A stretch of DNA of 49,382 nt from an uncultured bacterium (GTDB lineage: Bacteria > Myxococcota_A > Polyangia > Polyangiales > Houyiibacteriaceae), in NCBI GenBank assembly GCA_938024995.1, contig CALJDU010000054.1:1-49382 (forward strand). The letters are read 5' to 3'. Within the stretch, counting starts at the first letter, position 1, and every line of letters starts with the position of its first letter. Under the pieces are notes generated by a model, which did no database searches, had not been told where the DNA came from, and was given only the letters and a program-made list of their open reading frames with translations. The position numbers were made by a program, and so were the translations under genes. Below are positions 1-7,849 of this stretch, piece by piece.

Positions 1-1
1 G

Positions 2-94
2 GTCGCGATGATCGCGGTATGCCGCAAGCTGCTGACCATGCTCAACGCGATGGCGCGCGACAACGTCAATTGGCAGGGAAATCCAGCCAGTTAA
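2..94 (+). CDS. IS110-family transposase, C-terminal end only
   Basis: Frame 2 is open from the window edge and gives about 30 residues ending in NVNWQGNPAS before a TAA at 92-94. The run VAMIAVCRKLLTMLNAMARD matches the conserved end of IS110/IS116/IS902-type transposases (a hydrophobic AxxRKLLxxLNAMxRD helix, then a Trp a few residues from the end). These enzymes are DEDD-type transposases that often act without terminal inverted repeats. The catalytic part would lie left of the window, so it cannot be judged whether the element is intact. The DNA downstream looks decayed, so a relic is possible. Confidence 0.72.
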   Translation, partial: VAMIAVCRKLLTMLNAMARDNVNWQGNPAS

Positions 95-317
95 AGACAG
101 TTGCTTGCCTTCGGCATTCACCCCATCGTTCGCTTCGCTCATTTCTACCGCGCGCCGACGAGATGCGAATCCGTTCGGTTCGCGCTTCGCGCGTCCCTCG
201 GCGTACGTCGTCTGCCTTCAGGCTCTCCTACGTCGTCTGCCTTCAGCGGTTCTCCCATCGTCCGCTTCGCTCTGAGCGCGAAGTGCGCGTGGCTCTCTGC
301 GCGATGGTCCGCTTCGG
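95..317. repeat. Repeat-rich non-coding stretch beside the IS110 end
   Basis: No convincing gene is present. An 18-bp sequence beginning tacgtcgtctgccttcag occurs twice in direct orientation (204-221 and 229-246). A 17-bp sequence catcg(t/c)tcgcttcgctc-like occurs at 124-140 and 256-272, with a further partial match near 303-318. Open frames here are Ser/Arg-rich and lack the third-position GC pattern of the neighbouring genes. It is probably degenerate intergenic repeat DNA or the flank of the transposon. Confidence 0.55.
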
Positions 318-860
318 TTAGGAGTCCGCGTACATGATGTCCGTTCGGATGACGTACTTCACGCCGCTCGTCACTTCAGCGCCGGTGTGGAGCTGCCGGT
401 GCATGAACATCAGCGCGTCTCCGGTGCGGGGACGGATGGTGGCGTCGTCCTTGAACGATGTCTCGCCGCCCTCGAAGTCGTCGTTCAAATAGAACATCAA
501 GGTGTAGAAGCTGCGCTCGCCGGCGCGCCGAAACGAGCCGTCGTAGTGCCAGTCGAAGCGCTGGCCGGGCTGGTATCGATAGAAGCGCAAGCGCTCGTTG
601 AGCTTAAGCGGAGCGCGCTCGCGATAGCGCGGCGCGAACGGCGCGATCAGCGACCAGAGCTCGGCCGCGAGGGTCTCGTCGTCTTTCATGACGCGATCGT
701 TGTTCCGGATGTCTTTTCGCATGACCGGACCGCGCGATGTCGTGACCGGCGCGTCTCCAAAGCCCAAGTTCTCGGCGAACGCGATGAGCTCGTGGCAACG
801 CGCAGCCGTCATCGCGCCCGCAACGGTGTGAATCCACTCGGAGTGATCGACTCGTGACAT
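318..860 (-). CDS. 2OG-Fe(II) oxygenase, prolyl 4-hydroxylase-like
   Basis: A 180-residue protein with the iron- and 2-oxoglutarate-binding layout of the prolyl 4-hydroxylase alpha-subunit fold: H105 and D107 in DWHYDGS, the distal H158 in QLHTGAEV, and a basic residue in GVKYVIRTD (K168 or R172) to bind 2-oxoglutarate. The FEGGETSF strand between them is also typical. The enzyme would couple decarboxylation of 2-oxoglutarate to hydroxylation of a peptide or small molecule; the substrate cannot be told. There is no signal peptide, so it is probably cytoplasmic. It is a single gene with no operon partner in its direction. Confidence 0.88.
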   Translation of the reverse strand: MSRVDHSEWIHTVAGAMTAARCHELIAFAENLGFGDAPVTTSRGPVMRKDIRNNDRVMKDDETLAAELWSLIAPFAPRYRERAPLKLNERLRFYRYQPGQRFDWHYDGSFRRAGERSFYTLMFYLNDDFEGGETSFKDDATIRPRTGDALMFMHRQLHTGAEVTSGVKYVIRTDIMYADS

Positions 861-902
861 GACGCCAAACTGTGGACGATCTCGTGAAGCGCAATGTTCT
901 TT

Positions 903-944
903 GTTTCCGCACCCGCGGCGCCAGCGCAGCGTTTCTCGAGAAAC
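903..944 (-). repeat. Shortened copy of the palindromic repeat family
   Basis: gtttccgcac at 903-912 followed by cgcggcgcc is the reverse complement of the right end of the 39.4-kb repeats, including the adjacent ttcttt (reverse complement aaagaa). The element closes at gagaaac (938-944), but the middle of the unit is missing. It lies between the oxygenase start and the next lipoprotein, so it may overlap their promoters. Confidence 0.6.
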
Positions 945-1005
945 GATCTCAAGGGGGGTCGCTTACGGTTCTGGTAATGCGCTCGGAAAGTGCTAACCGG
1001 ACTCC

Positions 1006-1980
1006 ATGACTTCACGGCTCTTCTCCTTGTCTCTGGTCTCCCTCTTGCTCGTCGCGCTTGCGTGCGGCGATGACGATGGTTTTACGCCGGTCGACACCGG
1101 TTCCGATAGCGGCTTTGACACCGGCTCGGACACCGGATTTGGCGTCGACACGGGCGGAGGCGGCGGAACGGTTTGTTCGGAAGAGTGTGAGTTCACCGGC
1201 GATGGAGAGTGCGACGACGGCGGCGAAGGAAGCGTGACGTCGATCTGCGCGCTCGGCACCGACTGCCTCGACTGCGGTCCGCGGACCGGCGGAGAGTGCG
1301 TCCCGAGCTGCGGCGGAAACATCTGTGGTGGTGACGGCTGCGGGGGCTCCTGCGGGATGTGCGGGATGGGCGAGCGCTGCGTCGGCGGGGACTGCGAGAG
1401 CAGCGCTGAGTGTTCCTCGGACGCGGAGTGCGACAGCGGCGAGCGTTGCTCCATGGGGAGCTGCGTGACGTCCGGCGAGTGCTTTGAGCCGTTCTGCGAG
1501 GGCGACATCGCGGTCTCTTGTGAACTGATTCGCGGGACCCCGGCGACGATTCGAGAGACCTGCCGCGGCGAGTCGCGTTGCGCCGCAGGGGAGTGCGTCG
1601 GCATCCCGCGCCCGACCTCCGTGACCATCTCGACGAACTACGGCGACGTCGACCCAGTCTTTTCTGGTGAGGCGCCCACCGGGTTCCTCGGCGTGAGCGG
1701 TCCGCCACGCTTCTCCGTGGAGCTCCCGTCTGGCCTGCGCCTCTTTGATGCGGCGTCTCGCGCGGTCGTCACGTCTCCGGCGCTCGCGGGATGCGAGATC
1801 GGCGATCCCGCGATGACGCTGAACTCAAGCAGCGTCAGCGCGCAGGTGATCGGATCCGGTCCGGCCTGTGTCGGGTTCCTGACCAATGCGGCGAGCCGAG
1901 GCATCTCGTACGAGATCCCGGAGGTCGAGTACGTCGACGGCCGCGGCACGGTCGACGTGACCCTCGACTTCCGACCCTGA
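1006..1980 (+). CDS. Cys-rich lipoprotein with DGECDDGG motif
   Basis: A 324-residue predicted lipoprotein. The N-terminal hydrophobic segment ends in VALAC (lipid Cys at 20), followed by GDDDG and an Asp/Thr/Gly/Ser-rich linker containing repeats of the type DTGSDxGF. Residues about 60-170 are rich in cysteine. The first block (CSEEC, then DGECDDGGEG, ending GTDCLDCGPR) recurs in the lipoprotein at 5214-5777; the second (CGGNICGGDGCGGSC) resembles short Cys/Gly repeats common in secreted myxobacterial proteins. The last 110 residues look like a beta-sandwich. It is likely surface-anchored; I do not recognise a function. Confidence 0.8.
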   Translation: MTSRLFSLSLVSLLLVALACGDDDGFTPVDTGSDSGFDTGSDTGFGVDTGGGGGTVCSEECEFTGDGECDDGGEGSVTSICALGTDCLDCGPRTGGECVPSCGGNICGGDGCGGSCGMCGMGERCVGGDCESSAECSSDAECDSGERCSMGSCVTSGECFEPFCEGDIAVSCELIRGTPATIRETCRGESRCAAGECVGIPRPTSVTISTNYGDVDPVFSGEAPTGFLGVSGPPRFSVELPSGLRLFDAASRAVVTSPALAGCEIGDPAMTLNSSSVSAQVIGSGPACVGFLTNAASRGISYEIPEVEYVDGRGTVDVTLDFRP

Positions 1981-1987
1981 GCGGCGG

Positions 1988-2557
1988 CTACTCGGAGGTG
2001 ATGGGGAGCTCGATCTTCCCGTCGATCTCAAATGGTGCGAAACGCTCGGCGAAGGGGATCCCCTCACCGTCGACGCGTACGTCAATCACGATCGCGTCGT
2101 CCCGGACCTCTTCGACGCTGAGGCTACCGGTGAGATCTTGGAGAACCTCACCTTCGCCGCGGTGTTCACAGGCGACGTTGACGAAGACACGCTCGAGCGA
2201 CTCGTCGTGGTCCGGCATTCGCGTGAAGACGACCTCTTCCTCTGGATAGGCCTGCTCGACTTCGCTGAATCGAGCGCGCCCTTCGACGGTGAACGCACGG
2301 TCGACGACCAGCTCGTTAGCATCGAGCTCGACCCAAAGCGTCAGGTCGATCTCGTCGCCCGCGATCGCTGCGTCGCCTCGATCCGAGAACCGAAGCGACA
2401 AGACGCTGAGAGGCTCGCCAGGGAGCAGGTCCGCTTCCGCGAAGTCGTAGTCGAAGAGGGCGCCGTCGAGAAGGACGCGTCCTTCGCGGGTCTCGAAGCC
2501 CAACGAGTCACAACCCAGACACGCGAACACGAGCGCGGCGATGAAGAAACGCGTCAC
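1988..2557 (-). CDS. Hypothetical lipoprotein
   Basis: A 189-residue protein. Its first 16 residues (MTRFFIAALVFACLGC) form a lipoprotein signal, with lipid attachment at C13 or C16. The remainder is acidic and strand-rich (alternating hydrophobic and charged residues, for example LLDGALFDYDF and IDLTLWVELDA) and contains no motif I recognise. Its ATG overlaps the stop of the upstream Ntn hydrolase gene by 4 bases (ATGA), so the two are probably translated from one mRNA. Function unknown; an envelope partner of the hydrolase is only a guess. Confidence 0.72.
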   Translation of the reverse strand: MTRFFIAALVFACLGCDSLGFETREGRVLLDGALFDYDFAEADLLPGEPLSVLSLRFSDRGDAAIAGDEIDLTLWVELDANELVVDRAFTVEGRARFSEVEQAYPEEEVVFTRMPDHDESLERVFVNVACEHRGEGEVLQDLTGSLSVEEVRDDAIVIDVRVDGEGIPFAERFAPFEIDGKIELPITSE

Positions 2558-3651
2558 TCGAAGGTCAGCTCAATCCACTCGCCGCGATCGGCAGGACCGC
2601 GACACGCGAACGCGCGGCGCTGAGCAGGCTCGGCGATGAAGACCGCGTTGGTCGCGGTGCCCTGGTCGTCTTCTTCGTAGCGGTTGATGCTGTGGAGCCC
2701 ATCGGTGCGGTCGGCGAAGAGCGCGCGGAGGCTCTCGACGGTCACGCCTCCGCCCGACACCAATTCGCTGATCCGCGCGAAGCGCTTTTGGCTGCTCTCG
2801 CTCGGGAGCTCGCCCTGGAGCGCGCGATGGGGATCCGCGATGCAGTGGTTGGTCCGGAACACGGGGCCCTGGTCGGTCGTGCGAAGGAACTGCCCGTTGG
2901 GGGACGCTTCCCACTCCAGCTGCTGCTCGGCGTCCGCGATCCAATAGGTGTGCGCACCGGCGTGGGGCGCAGACTTCACCAGCTCGCGCGCCTCTTGCGC
3001 GTCACGCGCGCGCACCGCGCGGTGCAGGATGCTGAGGTAGCCGACGCCAGGCTGACTGCCGTAGGTCTTGATGTTGGTGGTCCCCACGCTCACGCCGTGT
3101 TCGTTGATCCCGACCAAGCTCAGGCAGCCGGTGCAGGTGACGCTCCAGGTCTTCGGACCATCGTCAGGCACGCGATGGATCGCGACGACGTACTCAACGT
3201 CGGGCGGGTTGAGGTCCCACGTCTGTCCAACCAGCGCGTTACCGAGCGTGTGTGACCCCGGTACCAAGACCGAGCTGCATCCTTCGGCGTCCGCGAGCTT
3301 GGTCAGAGGTGGACCGCTCGCGTCACGGAGGAGCACCGCGTCGCGCATGTCCGTCATGTTGCAAACCGTGAAGAGCTCGACTGGATCGACGTTCGCGCCG
3401 GCGGCGATCCCGACTTGTTCCTCGTGACCGTCTGGGTCCCAGGCCGCGTGAAGGGCGAAGCTCTCTCGCCCGACCCCGATCAGATCGGCCAGCAAGTGAC
3501 CGCGCCCACGGTCCTTAAAGTAGCCCTCGACCGCGCTGAGCCGCATCGTGACGAACTTCTGAATTCGCGCTTTGAGCGCGTCACCTTGCGCAAAGCCCAT
3601 GCGATGCGGGGCGCCACGAACGACCAAGCGCTCAAGAGAGAGTTTTTCCAC
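2554..3651 (-). CDS. C45-family Ntn hydrolase, acyl-CoA:6-APA acyltransferase-like
   Basis: A 365-residue protein resembling the peptidase C45 / acyl-coenzyme A:6-aminopenicillanic-acid acyltransferase family. The probable nucleophile is C125 in DAEGCSSVLVP, which autoprocessing would expose as a new N-terminus. The following NALVGQTWDLNP and the later LVGINEHGVSVGTTNI and FRTNH segments are typical of this Ntn fold. There is no signal peptide. Bacterial members cleave or form amide bonds on small molecules, and the substrate here is unknown. It is first in a two-gene unit with the overlapping lipoprotein gene. Its start faces the FmdB-type gene across about 90 bases. Confidence 0.82.
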   Translation of the reverse strand: MEKLSLERLVVRGAPHRMGFAQGDALKARIQKFVTMRLSAVEGYFKDRGRGHLLADLIGVGRESFALHAAWDPDGHEEQVGIAAGANVDPVELFTVCNMTDMRDAVLLRDASGPPLTKLADAEGCSSVLVPGSHTLGNALVGQTWDLNPPDVEYVVAIHRVPDDGPKTWSVTCTGCLSLVGINEHGVSVGTTNIKTYGSQPGVGYLSILHRAVRARDAQEARELVKSAPHAGAHTYWIADAEQQLEWEASPNGQFLRTTDQGPVFRTNHCIADPHRALQGELPSESSQKRFARISELVSGGGVTVESLRALFADRTDGLHSINRYEEDDQGTATNAVFIAEPAQRRAFACRGPADRGEWIELTFE

Positions 3652-3708
3652 GAGCGGAATCTACCTCCGCCGTGATGTGGGCGCCATCTCACCGCGATGA
3701 CCAGTCGC

Positions 3709-3736
3709 TTGACATGACCGGTCGAAAATCTAGATT
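3709..3736 (+). promoter_or_regulatory. Sigma-70-like promoter for the FmdB gene, leaderless start likely
   Basis: A perfect -35 box TTGACA (3709-3714) is followed after 16 bases by TAGATT (3731-3736, 4 of 6 matches to TATAAT). A start about seven bases downstream would fall on or next to the ATG at 3744. No Shine-Dalgarno sequence precedes that ATG (tttcccgcg), which fits a leaderless mRNA. This is one of the few consensus-like promoters visible in the window. Confidence 0.55.
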
Positions 3737-3743
3737 TCCCGCG

Positions 3744-3989
3744 ATGCCGACCTATGAGTACAAGTGCGGCGCGTGCGAGCACATGTTTGAGCTCGAGCAG
3801 CGCATGACCGAGAAGCCCGTCAAGAAGTGCCCGAAGTGCAAGAAGCTCAAGGCTGAGCGTCTCATCTCCGGGGGCTCCCGCTTTGTGCTCAAGGGCGGGA
3901 ACTGGGAGTCCGATCTCTATTCGGGATCCAGCAACAAGGGCGGCGGAGACAGCGCGGCGCCCAGCAGCGGCGGCGGCGGCGATGACTGA
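3744..3989 (+). CDS. FmdB-family zinc ribbon protein
   Basis: An 81-residue protein. MPTYEYKCGACEHMFE is the hallmark N-terminus of the FmdB/CxxC regulatory family, and a second CPKC pair completes a zinc ribbon (C8, C11 and the CPKC pair). The C-terminal tail is rich in Gly and Ser. The frame is open further upstream, but the family always starts at MPTYEY, so the ATG at 3744 is chosen. Members have been proposed as regulatory or metal-binding proteins; no reaction is known. The 3' end overlaps the FMN reductase gene by 8 bases, indicating a shared transcript. Confidence 0.9.
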   Translation: MPTYEYKCGACEHMFELEQRMTEKPVKKCPKCKKLKAERLISGGSRFVLKGGNWESDLYSGSSNKGGGDSAAPSSGGGGDD

Positions 3990-4518
3990 GCTGAAGCTCG
4001 TCGGGCTCGTCGGGAGCCTGCGAGCGTCCTCAGTCAACGCGGCGTGTGCGCGCGCCGCGATCGCGAACGCTCCCGAAGGCGTGTCGATCACGGTTCATGA
4101 TCTGAACGACGTGCCGCTCTTCAACGGTGACGACGAGCTCGAGGGTCCGCCGGCTTCCGTCGTCGCGCTTTGTGACGCCGTCGCCGACGCGGACGGAGTG
4201 ATCGTCTTCTCCCCCGAGTACAACGGCTCGTTTCCTGCGGTGACCAAGAACGCGATCGATTGGCTGTCGCGTCCGCCGAAGAAGTGGGAAGGCACGCCGA
4301 TCACGATGGTGGTCATGTCGCCGGGTCCTCGCGCCGGCGCTTCGCTCCTCGCGCACTTCAGCGCCATCATGCCGTTCCAGCCGGTTCGGCTCTTCGGCGA
4401 AACGCTCGGTTTCGGGAAGTACAGCGCGCGGATGACCGACGGCGAAGTCACCGATTCAGAAACGCTCAAACAGCTGTCCGCGTTTCTTGAGCGCTTCGCT
4501 GCGTTCTGCCGCGAGTAG
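3982..4518 (+). CDS. NADPH-dependent FMN reductase family protein
   Basis: A 178-residue flavodoxin-fold protein. The N-terminal VGLVGSLRASSVNAA is the phosphate-binding loop for FMN, and SPEYNGSFPAVTKNAIDWLSRP is the signature helix-loop contacting the flavin and dimer partner in the NADPH-dependent FMN/quinone/chromate reductase family. It would reduce FMN, quinones or other acceptors with NAD(P)H in the cytoplasm. The ATG at 3982 lies inside the end of the FmdB gene, and the stop overlaps the next start by one base. This gives a tightly coupled three-gene unit. Confidence 0.9.
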   Translation: MTELKLVGLVGSLRASSVNAACARAAIANAPEGVSITVHDLNDVPLFNGDDELEGPPASVVALCDAVADADGVIVFSPEYNGSFPAVTKNAIDWLSRPPKKWEGTPITMVVMSPGPRAGASLLAHFSAIMPFQPVRLFGETLGFGKYSARMTDGEVTDSETLKQLSAFLERFAAFCRE

Positions 4519-5030
4519 TGCGCTCGCCCCGACCGTTTCGGTGTAAAGGATGCGCGGTCTCAACGGAAGAGCCCGGCGTCAAACGGTGTGACGCGTGCGA
4601 CGCGCCGCTTGTGGATGCCGAAGGCGGTGCGCTGTTCGACGACAACGAGTTCGACGACGACTACGTCCAGGACCTCCTCAAGCGATCGCCGGTGTCGCGA
4701 ATCAGGGGCGCGCGAGACGGATTGGTGCGCGTCTCAGGTACGGTCGAATTCGGCGGGGTCGGCCTCGCGCTGACCAAGACCCGCGCTCAGTCCTTTTCCG
4801 TTCGGGACAAGACCGCCGTCGCCCGCATCAACGACGACGCCTTCATCCTGCGCGGCCTCGAGGTTCGGGATGGAGATCGGGTCACCGTCATCGGCGACGC
4901 GGCGTGGGTGACGACCGAAGCCAACGACGGGCATGCCTACCGGAGCCGGTCGATCGAGGTCGGTATGTACCTCCTCTTCGACGGGAGGATCGACGCGCCG
5001 TTGGTCGTCATCAACCAGCGCGAGTCGTAG
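4518..5030 (+). CDS. Zinc-ribbon protein with OB-like C-terminal domain, unknown function
   Basis: A 170-residue protein starting at GTG 4518, whose first base is the last base of the reductase stop. Two CxxC pairs (C9/C12 and C24/C27) form a probable zinc ribbon. An acidic stretch (DDNEFDDDYVQD) follows, then about 100 residues of beta-strand character including GLVRVSGTVEF, SFSVRDKTAVARI and GDRVTVIGDA. The strand pattern recalls OB-fold or GIDE-like domains, but this is weak. There is no signal peptide. It is the last gene of the FmdB-reductase unit and may share a redox or metal-related role. Confidence 0.72.
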   Translation: MRSPRPFRCKGCAVSTEEPGVKRCDACDAPLVDAEGGALFDDNEFDDDYVQDLLKRSPVSRIRGARDGLVRVSGTVEFGGVGLALTKTRAQSFSVRDKTAVARINDDAFILRGLEVRDGDRVTVIGDAAWVTTEANDGHAYRSRSIEVGMYLLFDGRIDAPLVVINQRES

Positions 5031-5213
5031 CAGCCGAGCAGGCGGGTGCTTCGAAAAGGTGCGAGCGCCGCCGGGAACTCGAATCCGGCGGCACCCGCGA
5101 CGCCTCGATGGGAAAGGCGCCATAGTTCTCTCTGTGTGTGACCGCGCGGAGCGACGAGCTGGTCAGTTGAATCCGAGAGGGACGCGACGAGGCGCGACGA
5201 GCCCCTCAAAGAA

Positions 5214-5777
5214 CTACCTCTGCCCGCAGTCGTCGCAGTCGGTTCCGATGTCGCAGCTGTCGTATTCCGCGCCGGGGCCGCCGTCGTCGCACTCGCCATC
5301 GCTCGCGGTGGAGCAGGTGTCGGTACAGAGCATTTCGCGGCCCGTTGGGGTGTCTAGAATCTCGTCGTCGTCTTGGCTGTGCTGTGCCGCGGAGGCCGCC
5401 TCGAGCCGCGTCATGAACTCCATCGACGGGCAGTCCCCCGAGTCTCCGTTCTCGCTTCGAGCAGACGCTAGCGCTCCCGCTCCGCCGCCCGTGAACATGC
5501 TCTCGAGCAGCGAACGACCTTCGTCGGTCGTCAGATTGTCGTTCAGGTAGCTACCGATCTGCCGGCCTCGCTCCTGCCCGGAGGAGGCGTTCGAGTTCAT
5601 CATCTCGACCATCTCGTCCTCGCTCTCAAACGCCCCCGACCAGACCGGCGACATGCAGATCAGCCGGACGTCACCGGCGTATCCATCCGGTCGGTCGTCC
5701 GGAGAAGAGTTAGACGGCGCCCCACCGCAACCAAAGACGAAGAGGGAGAGCGCGACCCATGCTGTTGTCCATTTCAT
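5214..5777 (-). CDS. Lipoprotein with C-terminal Cys-rich DGECDDGG motif
   Basis: A 187-residue predicted lipoprotein. The ATG at 5777 gives MKWTTAWVALSLFVFGCGG, a short basic region, a hydrophobic stretch and a lipobox ending FGC. The middle is helical and rich in polar residues. The last 40 residues (CTDTC, SDGECDDGG, CDIGTDCDDCGQR) match the Cys block of the lipoprotein at 1006-1980 with the same cysteine spacing. An upstream TTG would add two residues. It is probably an envelope protein; function unknown. It is divergent from the lipase-like gene. Confidence 0.75.
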   Translation of the reverse strand: MKWTTAWVALSLFVFGCGGAPSNSSPDDRPDGYAGDVRLICMSPVWSGAFESEDEMVEMMNSNASSGQERGRQIGSYLNDNLTTDEGRSLLESMFTGGGAGALASARSENGDSGDCPSMEFMTRLEAASAAQHSQDDDEILDTPTGREMLCTDTCSTASDGECDDGGPGAEYDSCDIGTDCDDCGQR

Positions 5778-5933
5778 ACTCAAGAAATAAGAGCGGGGCG
5801 GCTCGTCGAATAGTCGAAAAATCTATGACACCCGAACGCGGCAATCCGAATGAACCAGGTGGACACGTGATCGAGGCGCGACCTCACGTGGTCCTCGATT
5901 GGTCGCCGCGCTCGCTTTCTCGTATGGTCCAGC

Positions 5934-7838
5934 GTGTCCCGCGCTCGCCTTCACCTTTTGCTTTTGTTCGTTTCCCTCTCGGTCCTCGCCATCGCGGTCA
6001 GCGGTTGTGGCGAAGAGGAGGTCTACGCTCGCTTCGAACTCTCTTCCGCCGACGGCGAGGCAGAGTTCTTCGCGCTTCCGTGGCCGAGTGATCTGCGACG
6101 GAGCGGTGAGTTCGTGGACGTCAGCGCGTTTCCGAACCCACGCAACGTTCCCGTGCTCAACGAGTATCGCGACGCGATCTCGGCGCGGGTCAAGGGGTAC
6201 AGCGTCTCGACGTCGAGCTACTTCCTCTTCGATGGTTCGGTCGATGAAGAGAGCCTGCCGCGCGACAGCGCGGCGACGCTTCGAGACGACGCGAGCGTCT
6301 TCATTATGGATGTGGACCCGGACGGTTCGCCCGGGACGCGCCACCCCGCCGTGGTTCACTACTGGGATCCGGAGACGACCTACTGGCCCGGCAAGACGCT
6401 CGTGGTGCGACCCGTGTACGGGATCCCTCTCGCGCCTGACCGTACGTATGCCGTCGTCGTCACGACGGATGTCGACGCGGTGTCGGGGAGCTTTCGAGCG
6501 AGCCCTGATCTCGTCGCGCTCAAGTCGGGCGCCGGGGACGCGGAAGCGGCTGCGATTTACGGTCCTGCGCTCGACCAGCTTGAGCGCGCGGGCGTCCCCG
6601 CCGATCGCGTACTGAACCTCGCGGTCTTTACGACGCAAGACCCGGTTGGAGAGCTGATCGCGGCGCGCGATTGGCTGATGGAGCAGCCGCTCCCCGAAGG
6701 GATCGAGTCCGAGTGGCGCTGGGGCGGCGACGAAGAGAACTACACGCTGGTCTATGGTGCGTATCCGTCGCCGACTTTTCAGCAAGGTGAGGTCCCGTAC
6801 TCAGTGGAGGGTGGCGCGATCGAGTTCGATGATGCTGGGGAACCGTTGGTCGCTGGTGAGCACGAGGCGCGCTTCGTCATCACGGTGCCGAACACCCCGA
6901 TGCCGGAAGCGGGTTTCCCGATCGTGCTCTACGCGCACGGGACCGGCGGAGACTACGAGACGGTCGTCGACAACAACGTGGCGGATGATCTCGCGAAGTT
7001 GGGGATCGCGGCCATGGGCATCGACCAGATCCATCACGGCACGCGTGTGCCGGGCGCCTCGTCGCCGGACCTGCTGACTTTCAACATCCAAAACCCGGAC
7101 GCCTTCCGTGACAACGCGCGGCAAGCGGCGCTCGATGTGGTTCAGCAAGCGCGCTTCGCCGCGAGTCAGCCGGTCTCGACGAGCGTGATCTTCACCGACC
7201 CGCCCGTTCGCTTCGACCCCGACAAGATCTACTTTTACGGTCACTCACAGGGTGGCCTGAACGGTCCGCTCTTCCTCGCGATCGACGACCAAACCCAGGG
7301 CGGTGTGCTCAGCGGAGCGGGCGGCGTGTTGACCATCGCGCTCGTCGACAAGGTAGAGCCGATCAACATCCCGGAGGTCGCGGGCTTCTTCCTGCGCATC
7401 TCGAGCTCTTTCGACGAGGAGCACTTCGTGTATGAGCACCCGATCCTCTCGCTCTTGCTCACCTGGACAGACGCTGCCGATCCCGTCGCCTACGGTTCGA
7501 TGTTCTTCGAGTCACCACGAGACGGGTTCGCGCCCAAGTCGATTTTGCAGACCGAGGGCATCACCGACCAGTACACACCGCCGGCGACGATGGAGGCGCT
7601 CGCGACCGTGAGCGGGATCCCGCTGCTCACGCCGACGCTGCGGGAGATCGACGGTATGGCCCTCCGCGGGATCGACGCGGTGAGCGGCCCGGTGTCTGGG
7701 AACGTCGCCGATGGCGAGGCGACGGCCGGCTTAATCCAGGTCGACGGAGGTCACTTCGTCGCGTTTGGCCGCGAGCAACGGCCGCGCATCAACGCCTTCT
7801 TCGAGAGCTTGGTCGCGGGCAACCCGACGATCGAGTAG
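5934..7838 (+). CDS. Large lipoprotein with alpha/beta-hydrolase (lipase-like) domain
   Basis: A 634-residue protein starting at GTG, with a signal peptide ending in AVSGC (C25). Residues about 30-190 carry FALPWPSDLRR, LFDGSVDEESLP and VRPVYGIPLAPDRTYAVVVT, resembling an extracellular Ig-like module. From about 310 an alpha/beta-hydrolase fold appears: VLYAHGTGG (oxyanion region), the nucleophile elbow YGHSQGG with S438, and a C-terminal GGHFVAF that could supply the catalytic His. It would be a cell-surface esterase or lipase of unknown substrate. The aldolase gene begins 12 bases downstream, so co-transcription is possible. Confidence 0.82.
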   Translation: MSRARLHLLLLFVSLSVLAIAVSGCGEEEVYARFELSSADGEAEFFALPWPSDLRRSGEFVDVSAFPNPRNVPVLNEYRDAISARVKGYSVSTSSYFLFDGSVDEESLPRDSAATLRDDASVFIMDVDPDGSPGTRHPAVVHYWDPETTYWPGKTLVVRPVYGIPLAPDRTYAVVVTTDVDAVSGSFRASPDLVALKSGAGDAEAAAIYGPALDQLERAGVPADRVLNLAVFTTQDPVGELIAARDWLMEQPLPEGIESEWRWGGDEENYTLVYGAYPSPTFQQGEVPYSVEGGAIEFDDAGEPLVAGEHEARFVITVPNTPMPEAGFPIVLYAHGTGGDYETVVDNNVADDLAKLGIAAMGIDQIHHGTRVPGASSPDLLTFNIQNPDAFRDNARQAALDVVQQARFAASQPVSTSVIFTDPPVRFDPDKIYFYGHSQGGLNGPLFLAIDDQTQGGVLSGAGGVLTIALVDKVEPINIPEVAGFFLRISSSFDEEHFVYEHPILSLLLTWTDAADPVAYGSMFFESPRDGFAPKSILQTEGITDQYTPPATMEALATVSGIPLLTPTLREIDGMALRGIDAVSGPVSGNVADGEATAGLIQVDGGHFVAFGREQRPRINAFFESLVAGNPTIE

Positions 7839-7849
7839 AAGCGAACGCG

